Assembly: GCA_016721425.1 (NCBI GenBank)
Contig: JADKID010000043.1
Location: forward strand, 62,001 to 126,000
Direction of reading: 5' to 3'
Length of the DNA stretch: 64,000 bases
From: Bryobacterales bacterium
Lineage (GTDB): Bacteria; Acidobacteriota; Terriglobia; Bryobacterales; Bryobacteraceae
Shown here: piece after piece, positions 15,569 to 23,828 of the stretch
Layout of the letters: each line of letters opens with the position of its first letter
How positions within the stretch are numbered: the first letter of the stretch is position 1
Notes under the pieces: generated by a model
Told to the model about the DNA's origin: nothing
The model's database searches: none
The model's input: only the letters and a program-made list of their open reading frames with translations
Made by a program: the position numbers and the translations under genes

Positions 15569-16782
15569 TCCGGGCAGGGCTGGCCCTTCTGTTGCTGGCG
15601 CAGGCGCAGCCGCCGGACTACCGGGGCTCCTACACCGTTTCCATTGGCGACGCCGCGCTGGGCTATCCGGGGCCCGCCAAGGATGACCCCATCGCGAAGC
15701 TCCAGGCGCGGCTCGAAAGCGGTGCGGTAAAGCTGGAGTGGGACGAAAAACACGGCTATCTGCCGGCGATCCTGAAGGCGCTGAAGATTCCGGTATCGTC
15801 GCAGGGCCTGGTGTTTTCGAAGACCAGTTTCCAGGCGCCCCTGATCAGCCCGGCGTCTCCGCGGGCGATCTATTTCGGCGATTCCGTGTATGTGGGCGTT
15901 GTGCCCAAGGGGCCGGTTCTGGAGTTGTCGGCTGCCGATCCGGCACGGGGCGGCTTTTTCTACACGCTGGAGCAGAAACGGGTGACAAGGCCGCAGATCG
16001 AACGCGGAGATGGGTGCCTGGGCTGCCATGTATCGCCAAACACGACGGGCGTGCCGGGGCATCTGGTGCGATCTGTCTACCCCGACGCGGCGGGGTTTCC
16101 GATGGGCACGGTGGGGTCCTTTGTGACCGATCACCGCAGCCCGTTCGCGGAGCGCTGGGGCGGTTGGTATGTGACGGGCACACATGGCAAGGCCCGGCAT
16201 ATGGGCAACGTTGTGGTGAAGGATCCGGGCAAGCCGGAGGCTCTGGACCGCGAGGCGGGCGCGAACGTGACCAGCCTGCAAGGGCTCGTCGACACGCGGC
16301 CCTATCTTTCGCCGCACAGCGACATTGTGGCGCTGATGGTGCTGGAACACGAAACCAAGTTGCACAACCTGTTTACGCGGGCGGGCTATGAGGTGCGCGC
16401 GGCGATGACGCTGCAAGGCGAGATGAACAAGGCCATGGGCCGTCCGGCGGACGAGCTCAGTGAATCAACCGCGCGGCGGATTGAGAATGCGGCCGAGATT
16501 CTCGTGCGCTATTTGCTCTTTCTGGACGAGCCGCGGCTGGAGAGTCCCGTACGCGGGACCTCGGGCTTTGCGAAGGAGTTTGGGGCGCGCGGGGGGCTGC
16601 GGGAGTTTGACCTGGAAACGCGGCTGTTCAGATACCGCTGTAGTTTCCTGATCGATTCCGAGAGCTTCCGGGCGCTGCCGGACGTACTGCGGGCGCGGGT
16701 ATGGGCCAGGATCGACGCGGTGATGGCCGCGCCCGAGTGGGCGGGTACGCGGGCAGTGCTGGCGGCGGCAGTCAAGCGATAG
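15565..16782 (+). CDS. Exported protein with a single CxxCH haem-binding-type motif
   Basis: 405 aa starting at ATG 15565 (ATGA overlap with the MFS gene); a longer upstream reading has no support. Signal peptide MIRAGLALLLLAQAQ. One CLGCH motif at ~152, preceded by ERGDG and followed by NTTGVPGHLV, suggests covalent haem c. The distal methionine cannot be assigned. Downstream is a long helical region (NAAEILVRYLLFLDEPRLES) without other cysteines of note. I do not recognise a named family; proteins of this appearance are annotated as hypothetical in related genomes. The coupling to an organic-acid transporter may hint at a periplasmic redox step, which is an inference. Confidence 0.8.
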   Translation: MIRAGLALLLLAQAQPPDYRGSYTVSIGDAALGYPGPAKDDPIAKLQARLESGAVKLEWDEKHGYLPAILKALKIPVSSQGLVFSKTSFQAPLISPASPRAIYFGDSVYVGVVPKGPVLELSAADPARGGFFYTLEQKRVTRPQIERGDGCLGCHVSPNTTGVPGHLVRSVYPDAAGFPMGTVGSFVTDHRSPFAERWGGWYVTGTHGKARHMGNVVVKDPGKPEALDREAGANVTSLQGLVDTRPYLSPHSDIVALMVLEHETKLHNLFTRAGYEVRAAMTLQGEMNKAMGRPADELSESTARRIENAAEILVRYLLFLDEPRLESPVRGTSGFAKEFGARGGLREFDLETRLFRYRCSFLIDSESFRALPDVLRARVWARIDAVMAAPEWAGTRAVLAAAVKR

Positions 16783-16798
16783 GTGCCGTGGTATCCTA

Positions 16799-16825
16799 TG
16801 GTTTGCGCGTACTGCGCACAAACCA
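16799..16825 (+). promoter_or_regulatory. Hairpin upstream of the rpsU ribosome binding site
   Basis: TGGTTTG (16799-16805) pairs with CAAACCA (16819-16825); an inner CGC/GCG pairing adds to the stem with a small bulge. It lies 4 bp ahead of the very strong ribosome binding site GGAAGGAGGTGAG (16830-16842). A role as an rpsU leader element is possible but not shown. Confidence 0.35.
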
Positions 16826-16848
16826 CGCCGGAAGGAGGTGAGTAGGAA

Positions 16849-17046
16849 ATGGCAGAAGTCGTAATTCAGGATGGTGAGACTCTCGAGTCTGCATTGCGCC
16901 GCTTCAAGCGGAAGGTGCAGCAGGAAGACATCATCAAGGAAATCAAGAAACACTCCTACTACATGAAGCCCGGCGAGAAGAAGCGTGTGAAGCAGGCTTT
17001 GGCTCGCAAGCGCAACCGGAAGAAGCGTCCGCGGGACGTGGAATAG
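16849..17046 (+). CDS. rpsU: 30S ribosomal protein S21
   Basis: 65 aa, normal for the family. MAEVVIQDGETLESALRRFK followed by the basic tail ARKRNRKKRPRD is typical S21, which helps mRNA base-pair with 16S rRNA during initiation. The ribosome binding site GGAAGGAGGTGAG ends 6 bp before the ATG and is the strongest in the window. Flanked by a leader hairpin and a strong terminator, it appears to be a single-gene transcription unit. Confidence 0.98.
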   Translation: MAEVVIQDGETLESALRRFKRKVQQEDIIKEIKKHSYYMKPGEKKRVKQALARKRNRKKRPRDVE

Positions 17047-17068
17047 TTCGGAAACGGATTTCAGACGC

Positions 17069-17100
17069 AAAAAGGGCGCCCTTCGCGGGGCGCCCTTTTT
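17069..17100 (+). terminator. Intrinsic terminator after rpsU
   Basis: AAAAAGGGCGCCC, loop TTCGC, then GGGGCGCCCTTTTT: a GC-rich stem ending in a run of five T. The A-run on the left arm makes it bidirectional, so it can also end transcripts of the convergent gene at 17116-18234. It is the clearest intrinsic terminator in the window. Confidence 0.92.
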
Positions 17101-17115
17101 GCATTCCGGAGCTGT

Positions 17116-18234
17116 TTACTTGGACGCCTCGCGCAGCGCCTTCTTCATGCTGTGCTCCACTTCCTTGCAGCCGGCGGGCGGGGTGAACTTGGAAGTGTCT
17201 ACCGGGGCAGAAGAGAACGACGTCATTTCCGTAGTCATCTCCATGAGGGTGCCGGGGGCGCCGGGCTTGGCGGGGGCTGCTGCGGGCTTGGGCTGATCGG
17301 TGGGAGGCGGTGCGTCCTCCTTGGGCTGGGCCTTCTTCTTCCTGCCAAAGCCGCCCAGGCCGCCCAGAACGTTGGCGGCCGCGCCGCCCAGGCCGCCGAT
17401 GGCATTGCCCACCTGGTTGCCGGATTCCTGTTGGGCCACCTCGCCCGCGCTAGGCCGCTGAGCGCCGCTCGAATCAGACATATCGCCGCCCATGCCCGCG
17501 CCGGTCATGCGAACGATAGTCATGATCGGGATGCCTTCCAATTTGGACGCCTCCTTGGCCAGCTTGGCCATGCCCTCGCTCATGCCGGGCTGCATCGCTG
17601 CCATAGCGCCCATGCGCATGCCTTCCTGGCTGAAGCCGAGTTTCTCAGCCAGGCGCATCTGGAACTGGCGGACCTCCTGGTAGCCGGCCACCGAGGGGGC
17701 CAGCCAGAGATCGGAGTTCATTTCCATCTTGCCGACCTGCTCCGGGTGCTTGGGGTCCTTGATCGCCATGGTGACCAGCAGCACCACTTCGCGCGTATTA
17801 AAGCCGCCGATGTTCTTCTTCTCGCCAGTCTCCTTCACGTCGAAGGTGAACTCCATGCTGGCCTCGCCCTGCTTTTTCTGCTGGGTCATCTTTTTCTGCA
17901 TGGCCTCCATCGCCTGTTTGAACTCGGCCAGGGTAATGACCGCATAGGTGTTCTTTTCCAGGTCAATCTCGGTCATGGTCTCTTTGTCGAGATCGACCAC
18001 GCTGATGCTGCGGGCGTTGACGGTGGCCATGCGGTTGCCCTTGAGGAGGTGCGTGCTGACCTGCGGCTCCAGCGCTTTGCCGCCGCCGGGCACCATCTTC
18101 ATCAGGCGGACCATGGAGCCGCCGGTGATCTTGCCGGTCTGCTCGTAGGTAAAGTCGGCGAAGGCCGGCGCGGAGGCGAGCGCCGTGGCCATGGCAAGGC
18201 ACGCGGCGGAACGGAGGATGGATTTTCCACTCAT
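17116..18234 (-). CDS. Exported protein, DUF4412-like, with low-complexity C-terminal part
   Basis: 372 aa from ATG 18234. Signal peptide SILRSAACLAMATALASAPA. The first ~200 residues (DFTYEQTGKITGGSMVRLMK, LLKGNRMATVNARSISVVDL, DKETMTEIDLEKNTYAVITL) resemble DUF4412-type exported proteins that may bind a hydrophobic ligand. Then a glycine/proline-rich segment (GNAIGGLGGAAANVLGGLGG, PPPTDQPKPAAAPAKPGAPG), and finally a small conserved-looking end (VDTSKFTPPAGCKEVEHSMK). Function unknown. Convergent with rpsU through a shared terminator and divergent from the PH-domain gene. Confidence 0.7.
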   Translation of the reverse strand: MSGKSILRSAACLAMATALASAPAFADFTYEQTGKITGGSMVRLMKMVPGGGKALEPQVSTHLLKGNRMATVNARSISVVDLDKETMTEIDLEKNTYAVITLAEFKQAMEAMQKKMTQQKKQGEASMEFTFDVKETGEKKNIGGFNTREVVLLVTMAIKDPKHPEQVGKMEMNSDLWLAPSVAGYQEVRQFQMRLAEKLGFSQEGMRMGAMAAMQPGMSEGMAKLAKEASKLEGIPIMTIVRMTGAGMGGDMSDSSGAQRPSAGEVAQQESGNQVGNAIGGLGGAAANVLGGLGGFGRKKKAQPKEDAPPPTDQPKPAAAPAKPGAPGTLMEMTTEMTSFSSAPVDTSKFTPPAGCKEVEHSMKKALREASK

Positions 18235-18289
18235 GGCTATGAGGGTAGTAGAAAGTGGGGTGCTATACAATAGCGTCACTGGAGTATCC

Positions 18290-18745
18290 GTGGCAGAAGT
18301 ACTGAACATCCAACCCTCGTTGCGCCGTGCGAAGTTCTCGCTCGTCCTCTGTGTGCTGTTTCTCGCGCTGGTGATCTGGTGCAAGGCCTCGCTATTTCCC
18401 GAAGCGGCGTGGTGGTTTGTGGTGGTGGGCGTGTTGCCCTTCATCGCGCCGGCGCTGGCGTTTGTGGACGCCATCCGAACACGGCTATGGCTGGACGAAG
18501 GGCTGCTGCGGTACAGGCACGGTTTCCTTGTGCAGACGACGCGGGCGATGGAGCTGCGGAAGATCCAGGACGTGCGCGTGGAGCGGACTCTGGTGCAGCG
18601 GATGTGGGGTATCGGGACGCTAATCTTGGAATCGGCCGGAGAGTCCAGCCGGCTGGTGGTGGCGGATATCGATAACCCGCAGAGGGCGGCGGACGCCATT
18701 TTACAGGCGGGACGACAGGAAGGAATATCGAAGGACCATGTCTGA
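18290..18745 (+). CDS. Membrane protein with bacterial PH domain (YdbS/bPH2-like)
   Basis: 151 aa using GTG 18290, which has GGAG at 18281-18284 at good spacing; longer upstream readings lack such a site and run into the divergent gene's promoter. Two membrane helices (FSLVLCVLFLALVIWCKASL, WWFVVVGVLPFIAPALAFVD) are followed by a bPH2 domain: LWLDEGLLRYRHGFLVQTTR, AMELRKIQDVRVERTLVQRM and WGIGTLILESA. Members of this group are thought to sit at the inner membrane; precise function is unknown. The stop overlaps the SDR gene by 8 bp. Confidence 0.8.
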   Translation: MAEVLNIQPSLRRAKFSLVLCVLFLALVIWCKASLFPEAAWWFVVVGVLPFIAPALAFVDAIRTRLWLDEGLLRYRHGFLVQTTRAMELRKIQDVRVERTLVQRMWGIGTLILESAGESSRLVVADIDNPQRAADAILQAGRQEGISKDHV

Positions 18746-19484
18746 TTTCTTAAAGGGCAAGATCGCCGTGGTGACTGGTGCGTCGCGTGGCTTGGGCCGG
18801 GCGATGGCCGTGGCGCTCTCGCAGGCCGGTGTGCGCGTGGCGCTGGTAGGGCGCGACGTGGCGAAGCTGGACGAGGCGGCGCGGGAGTGCGGCGATGGCG
18901 CGGCGATCTTCCCGTGTGACGTGACCAGGGAAGACGACGTCGCGCACCTGGAGCGCCAGGTGGCCGAGTCGCTCGGGCAGGTCCAGATCCTGATCAACAA
19001 CGCGGGCGTCAATCTGCGCAAGCCGGTGACCGATTTCACGCTGGAAGAGTGGCGCTGGGTGATGGATACCAACCTGACCAGCGCGTTCCTCTGTGCGCGG
19101 GCCTTTATCCCGCACATGAAGGGAAGCGGCTACGGGCGAATTATCAACATGACATCGACCATGAGCCATGTGTCGCTGCCGCTGCGGTCCGCCTATTCGG
19201 CATCCAAGACTGGCTTGCTGGGTTTCACGCGGGCGCTGGCATTGGAGCTGGCTGGCGAGGGGATCACGGCCAACGGAATCAGCCCCGGGCCGTTTGCGAC
19301 GGAGATGAACGCGCCGCTGATCTCGGATCCGCAGGCAAATGCAGCGTTCCTCGCCAAGGTGCCGTTGGGTATGTGGGGGCAGCCTCAGGACGTTGGGGCG
19401 CTGGCCGTGTATCTGTGCGGCCCGGAGACGTCGTTCATCACGGGTACTGCCATTTCGATTGACGGAGGGTGGCTGGCGCAATGA
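18738..19484 (+). CDS. SDR-family oxidoreductase (gluconate 5-dehydrogenase / 3-oxoacyl-ACP reductase type)
   Basis: 248 aa classical SDR. NAD(P) motif TGASRGLGRA near residue 14, NNAG at ~90, catalytic Ser in INMTSTMSH, then YSASK (~155) and the C-terminal FITGTAISIDGGW. The arginine after the glycine motif (ASRG) is compatible with NADP. It overlaps both neighbours (PH-domain gene before, sugar-binding protein after), so it is probably expressed with the latter and may act on a sugar or sugar acid. Substrate is not determinable. Confidence 0.88.
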   Translation: MSDFLKGKIAVVTGASRGLGRAMAVALSQAGVRVALVGRDVAKLDEAARECGDGAAIFPCDVTREDDVAHLERQVAESLGQVQILINNAGVNLRKPVTDFTLEEWRWVMDTNLTSAFLCARAFIPHMKGSGYGRIINMTSTMSHVSLPLRSAYSASKTGLLGFTRALALELAGEGITANGISPGPFATEMNAPLISDPQANAAFLAKVPLGMWGQPQDVGALAVYLCGPETSFITGTAISIDGGWLAQ

Positions 19485-20434
19485 GGCGGCGCGGGTTTCT
19501 GGTCTTAGCGCCGGCTCTACTGGGAGCCGGTTGCCAGCAGTCGAAGAAGCGGCGAATCGCGGTGATCCCGAAATCTACCTCGCATCTCTTCTGGGTATCG
19601 GTGGAGGCGGGGGCCAAGGCGGCCGGGCAGAAGTTCGATGTCGAGATTCTCTGGAACGGACCCGCGTCGGAGACCGATTTCAACCGGCAGATCCAGATCA
19701 TCGATTCGATGACGGCCCAGCGCGTGGACGGCATCGCCGTGGCCGTGAGCGAACGGCAGGCGCTGGTGGGGGCGGTGGACCGCGCCGTGGCCGCGGGGAT
19801 TCCCGTGACGGTCTTCGATTCCGGACTCGACTCCGAAAACTACATGTCCTACGTCGGGACGGACAACGTGCTGGCCGGGCGGCTGGGTGCGCGGCAACTC
19901 GCCGGCGCCATCGGCGGCAAGGGGAAGGTGGCCGTCATCCTCCACGCGCCGGGCGCGCTGGGGACGATGGATCGCGAGACCGGATTCCGGGAGACGATCC
20001 GGGCCGAGTTTTCTCAGATCCAGATCGTCGCCGAGCAATTCGGAATGTCGGACCGGGCCAAGGCGCGGGCAACAGCGGAGAACATTCTGGCGGCGCATGC
20101 CGACGTGGCGGGGCTGTTCACCTCCACCGAGCCCAGCTGCACGGGCGCGATCCTGGCTCTCAAGGGGCGCGAACTGGCCGGCAAGGTGAAAGTGGTCACC
20201 GTGGACACCAGCGACAATCTGGTGGAGGAGATGCGCGCGGGCAACCTCCACGCCATGGTGGCGCAGGATCCGCACGGGATGGCGTTCCAGGCGGTAAAGA
20301 CGCTGGTGGACAAGCTGAATGGGCAGACGCCGCCAAAGAAGATCGATATGCAGCCGCGTGTCATCCTGCTGGCCGATCTGGACAAGCCGGACGTACAGCA
20401 ACTTCTGAAGCCTGACCTCACCAAGCTGCGGTAG
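19481..20434 (+). CDS. Periplasmic sugar-binding lipoprotein (LacI-like type 1 SBP)
   Basis: 317 aa. Lipoprotein signal with lipobox (LLGAGC, Cys at ~19). The fold is ribose-binding-protein-like: RIAVIPKSTSHLFWVSVEAG, QIQIIDSMTAQRVDGIAVAV, VTVFDSGLDSENYMSYVGTD and VVTVDTSDNLVEEMRAGNLH. Such proteins deliver sugars to ABC importers, but no permease or ATPase gene is adjacent; the next gene is a peptide transporter. Start ATG 19481 overlaps the SDR stop (ATGA). It may serve a distant ABC system or act as a sensor. Confidence 0.88.
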   Translation: MRRRGFLVLAPALLGAGCQQSKKRRIAVIPKSTSHLFWVSVEAGAKAAGQKFDVEILWNGPASETDFNRQIQIIDSMTAQRVDGIAVAVSERQALVGAVDRAVAAGIPVTVFDSGLDSENYMSYVGTDNVLAGRLGARQLAGAIGGKGKVAVILHAPGALGTMDRETGFRETIRAEFSQIQIVAEQFGMSDRAKARATAENILAAHADVAGLFTSTEPSCTGAILALKGRELAGKVKVVTVDTSDNLVEEMRAGNLHAMVAQDPHGMAFQAVKTLVDKLNGQTPPKKIDMQPRVILLADLDKPDVQQLLKPDLTKLR

Positions 20435-20446
20435 ACTCTGAACTTC

Positions 20447-21922
20447 ATGACCAGCAATCAGGACACCCGGTTTTTCGGCCACCCGGCGGGGCTCTCCACG
20501 CTGTTTTTCACGGAGCTGTGGGAGCGTTTTGGCTACTACGGCATGCGGGCCATTCTGGTGCTATTCATGACGGCGCCGGTGGCATCGGGCGGGCTGGGCT
20601 TCGACGTCACCAAGGCATTCGCGATTTACGGGCTGTACACGGCGAGCGTCTACATGATGAGTCTGCCCGGAGGTTGGGTGGCGGACCGTATCCTCGGTCA
20701 GCAGAAGTCGGTTCTCTATGGCGGTGTGCTAATCGCCATCGGGTACCTGATGCTGGCGCTGACCCAGCAATGGACCTTTTTCCTCGGCATGTTCATCGTC
20801 GTGCTGGGCACGGGTCTGTTGAAGCCGAATATCTCAACGATTGTGGGCCAGATCTACGCGCCGGAGGATCCGCGGCGGGAATCGGGATTTTCGATTTTCT
20901 ACATGGGGATCAATCTGGGCTCCACCATCGCGCCGCTGATTTGCGGCTGGGTGGGCGAGAAGATGAATTGGCACTGGGGCCTGGGGCTGGCGGGCGTCGG
21001 TATGACGTTCGGCGTGGTGACCATTCTGCGCGGGCAGAAGCGGCTGGGTGAGGCCGGGCTGCGCCCTGTGACGCCACCCACGCCGGAGATCGGCGCACAG
21101 TGGCAGCGCAGCTTCCGCAATGCCGTGGGCGCGGTGGTGCTGGCGGGCGTGGTTCTGGCCGGGCTGCATCTCAGCGGCGTCATGGAGCTGAGCGCGGAGC
21201 GGCTGGTGAACGGCGCGGGCTTCGTGCTGGTGACCATCACGCTGGGCCTCTTCGGGTGGATGTTCTGGGGCGGAGACTGGACTCCGGAAGAGCGCAAACG
21301 CCTGGTGGTGATCGCGGTGCTGTTTGTCGGCTCGACACTGTTCTGGGCGGCCTATGAGCAGGCCGGCTCGTCCTTCAACCTCTTTGCGAAGAACAATACG
21401 GACCGCATGCTGCTGGGCCTGCAGTTGCCGGCAAGCTGGTTCCAGTCGTTGAATGCGTCCTTCATCATCTGCTTTGCGGCAGTGTTTGCCTGGATGTGGA
21501 TCAAGATGGGGGCTCGGCAGCCCTCGTCGGTGATGAAGTTCGCCATCGCGATGCTGTGCGCGGCGCTGGGATTTGGCGTGATGATGGGCGCGGCGTATCT
21601 GGCGGGCGAAACGGGCCGGGTGAGCCCGATGTGGCTGGTGGCGACCTATCTGCTGCACACGTGGGGCGAGCTGTTGTTGAGCCCCGTGGGGCTGAGCGCG
21701 ATGACGCGGCTGGCGCCGGTGCGCGTGGGCGGGCTAATGATGGGCGTGTGGTTTCTCTCGCTCTCGATGGGCAACTGGCTGGCCGGGCGGTTGGCCGCGT
21801 TTTACGGGAACATGCCGCCCGCTGATCTGTTCCGGACTTTGGGCATCCTGACCCTGGTGACGGCCGTGGTGCTGGCGGTGGTGGCGCGGCCCGTGGCGCG
21901 GATGATGCGGGAAGTACAATAG
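20447..21922 (+). CDS. POT-family (PTR2) proton-dependent oligopeptide transporter
   Basis: 491 aa. Family motifs are present: FTELWERFGYYGMRAILVLF in helix 1 (ExxERFxYY), GGWVADRILGQQ and FSIFYMGINLGSTIAPLICG (PTR2 signature). About fourteen hydrophobic segments. Imports di- and tripeptides, or related molecules, with protons. Its stop is 4 bp before xseB, so it may be read together with the housekeeping genes downstream. Confidence 0.93.
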   Translation: MTSNQDTRFFGHPAGLSTLFFTELWERFGYYGMRAILVLFMTAPVASGGLGFDVTKAFAIYGLYTASVYMMSLPGGWVADRILGQQKSVLYGGVLIAIGYLMLALTQQWTFFLGMFIVVLGTGLLKPNISTIVGQIYAPEDPRRESGFSIFYMGINLGSTIAPLICGWVGEKMNWHWGLGLAGVGMTFGVVTILRGQKRLGEAGLRPVTPPTPEIGAQWQRSFRNAVGAVVLAGVVLAGLHLSGVMELSAERLVNGAGFVLVTITLGLFGWMFWGGDWTPEERKRLVVIAVLFVGSTLFWAAYEQAGSSFNLFAKNNTDRMLLGLQLPASWFQSLNASFIICFAAVFAWMWIKMGARQPSSVMKFAIAMLCAALGFGVMMGAAYLAGETGRVSPMWLVATYLLHTWGELLLSPVGLSAMTRLAPVRVGGLMMGVWFLSLSMGNWLAGRLAAFYGNMPPADLFRTLGILTLVTAVVLAVVARPVARMMREVQ

Positions 21923-21926
21923 AACG

Positions 21927-22202
21927 ATGGCGAAAGAACGGGCCAAATCGAGCGAGACGGCGACGGCGCACGAAGTGCCGTTCGAGCAATCGCTGGGCGA
22001 ATTGGAGACCGTCGTGAAGCAGTTGGAGAGCGCCGACCTCCCCTTGGAGAAGGCGCTGGAGCTCTTTGAGCGCGGGATGCGCCTGAGCGAATCCTGCCGC
22101 AAGCAACTGACCGACGCCGAGACGCGTGTGGAGATCCTCATCAAGAAGGGCGACGACGTAGAGGCGGAGCCGTTCTTACCCGAAGCCGATGACCCTTTCT
22201 GA
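21927..22202 (+). CDS. xseB: Exodeoxyribonuclease VII small subunit
   Basis: 91 aa. The core FEQSLGELETVVKQLESADL, then PLEKALELFERGMRLSESCR, is the coiled-coil small-subunit signature. It partners with XseA, which is not in this window. The stop overlaps ispA by 14 bp, the usual xseB-ispA arrangement. Confidence 0.95.
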   Translation: MAKERAKSSETATAHEVPFEQSLGELETVVKQLESADLPLEKALELFERGMRLSESCRKQLTDAETRVEILIKKGDDVEAEPFLPEADDPF

Positions 22203-23073
22203 ACTGAGTTTGAAGGAATACCTGGTTGAGCAGACGAGGTTTGTAGACCAGGAACTGGACCGTCTGATGCCCGGCGAAGACACGCCGCCGGAGACGATCC
22301 ACAAGGCGATGCGGTATTCGCTTTTCGCGGGCGGCAAGCGCATCCGGCCGGTGCTGTGTCTGGAAGCGGCGCGGGCCGTGCAGGGCGGCGATGTGGATGG
22401 CGCAGTCACCGTAGCGTGCACGCTGGAGATGATCCACACCTACTCACTGATCCACGACGATCTGCCGGCGCTGGACAACGACGATCTGCGGCGCGGGCGG
22501 CCGACCTCGCACAAGATGTTTGGCGAGGCGATGGCAATCCTGGCCGGGGACTCTTTGCTCACTTACGCCTTTGAGGTGCTGGGGCGCGTGGGCGATGCGC
22601 GGCTAGTGGAAGAGCTGGCGCGGGCCTCGGGCACGGTGCGCGGGATGATCGCGGGACAGGTCCACGACATCGAGGGCGAGAAGCAGACGCCCACCGCCGA
22701 GCTGCTGGACCGCATCCATCGGGCAAAGACCGGGGCGCTGCTGAAGTGCTCCCTGCGGCTGGGCGCGATTCACGCCGGGGCCACGGCGGAGCAACTCGAT
22801 GCCATATCGGCGTATGGCGAGCATATTGGGCTGGCGTTCCAGATCGTCGATGACATTCTCGACGTGACGCAGACCAGCGAGCAACTGGGCAAGACTGCTG
22901 GCAAGGACGCGGAGCAGCACAAGATCACGTTCCCGGCCGTTTACGGGCTGGAGCAATCGAACGCGATGGCCGAGGAGCAGCGTGTGTTGTCGCACGAGGC
23001 GCTGGCGATGTTTGGGACGCGGGCGCGGCGGCTGCACGAGCTGGCCGACCTGGTGGTAGATCGCCGCTCATGA
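22189..23073 (+). CDS. ispA: Farnesyl diphosphate synthase-type polyprenyl synthetase
   Basis: 294 aa. First Asp-rich motif DDLPALDNDDLRRG, second FQIVDDILD, and the substrate-binding GGKRIRPVL near residue 45. Condenses IPP with allylic diphosphates to make short-chain prenyl diphosphates for quinone and undecaprenyl synthesis. Chain length (C15 versus C20) is not certain from sequence. Located between xseB and tlyA; dxs, often found here, is absent. Confidence 0.94.
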   Translation: MTLSELSLKEYLVEQTRFVDQELDRLMPGEDTPPETIHKAMRYSLFAGGKRIRPVLCLEAARAVQGGDVDGAVTVACTLEMIHTYSLIHDDLPALDNDDLRRGRPTSHKMFGEAMAILAGDSLLTYAFEVLGRVGDARLVEELARASGTVRGMIAGQVHDIEGEKQTPTAELLDRIHRAKTGALLKCSLRLGAIHAGATAEQLDAISAYGEHIGLAFQIVDDILDVTQTSEQLGKTAGKDAEQHKITFPAVYGLEQSNAMAEEQRVLSHEALAMFGTRARRLHELADLVVDRRS

Positions 23074-23828
23074 AGCAGGCCCGGCAGCGCGCGGATCAAC
23101 TGCTGTGCGAGCGCGGGCTGGCGGAATCGCTGGAGCGGGCGCGGGCGCTGGTGATGGCGGGCGCCGTGCTGGTCAACGGGCAGCGTGTGGACAAGGCGGG
23201 CGCGCTGGTGGCTGTGGACGCGGCCGTGGAAGTGACGGAGCGCATGCCGTGGGTGAGCCGCGGCGCGTACAAGTTGCTGGGCGCCCTGGATCACTGGTCG
23301 ATCGACGTGACGGGGCGGGTGTGCCTGGACGTGGGCTCGTCGACCGGCGGGTTTACAGAGGTGCTGTTGAGCCGCGGGGCGGCGCGGGTCCATTCTGTGG
23401 ACGTGGGCAACGGGCAGTTGGATTGGAAGCTGAGGAACGATCCGCGCGTGGTGGTGCACGAGGGCCTGAACGCGCGCTATCTGGAGCCTTCGCATATCGG
23501 CGAGCCGGTACAGTTGATGGTGTGCGATGTGAGCTTCATTTCAGTTACACTCATCCTTCCGGCCGTGGCGCCGTTGCTCGCTGAGCCGCGAGAGTTTGTT
23601 GTGCTGGTGAAGCCGCAATTTGAAGTGGCGCGCGAGCAGGTTGGCAAGGGCGGAATCATTCGCGACGCGGCGCTGCACGAGTGGGCCGTGGACCGGGCGC
23701 GGCACGCGGCGGAGATCCTGGGATTCCGCACAGAAGTTACCGAGAGCCCCGTGCTTGGCGCCGAGGGCAACAAGGAGTTCCTGTTGTATGGAACCGATAC
23801 GCACAGTCGGCATCATCTCGAAGCCTGA
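23070..23828 (+). CDS. tlyA: TlyA-family 2'-O-methyltransferase
   Basis: 252 aa. Residues 1-60 are an S4 RNA-binding domain (RADQLLCERGLAESLERARA, VLVNGQRVDKAGALV). An FtsJ-like methyltransferase follows with SAM motif LDVGSSTGGFTEVLL and the conserved VKPQFEVAREQVGKGGIIRD. Family members 2'-O-methylate rRNA cytidines. Start overlaps the ispA stop (ATGA), and its 3' end overlaps nadK by 41 bp. Confidence 0.93.
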   Translation: MKQARQRADQLLCERGLAESLERARALVMAGAVLVNGQRVDKAGALVAVDAAVEVTERMPWVSRGAYKLLGALDHWSIDVTGRVCLDVGSSTGGFTEVLLSRGAARVHSVDVGNGQLDWKLRNDPRVVVHEGLNARYLEPSHIGEPVQLMVCDVSFISVTLILPAVAPLLAEPREFVVLVKPQFEVAREQVGKGGIIRDAALHEWAVDRARHAAEILGFRTEVTESPVLGAEGNKEFLLYGTDTHSRHHLEA

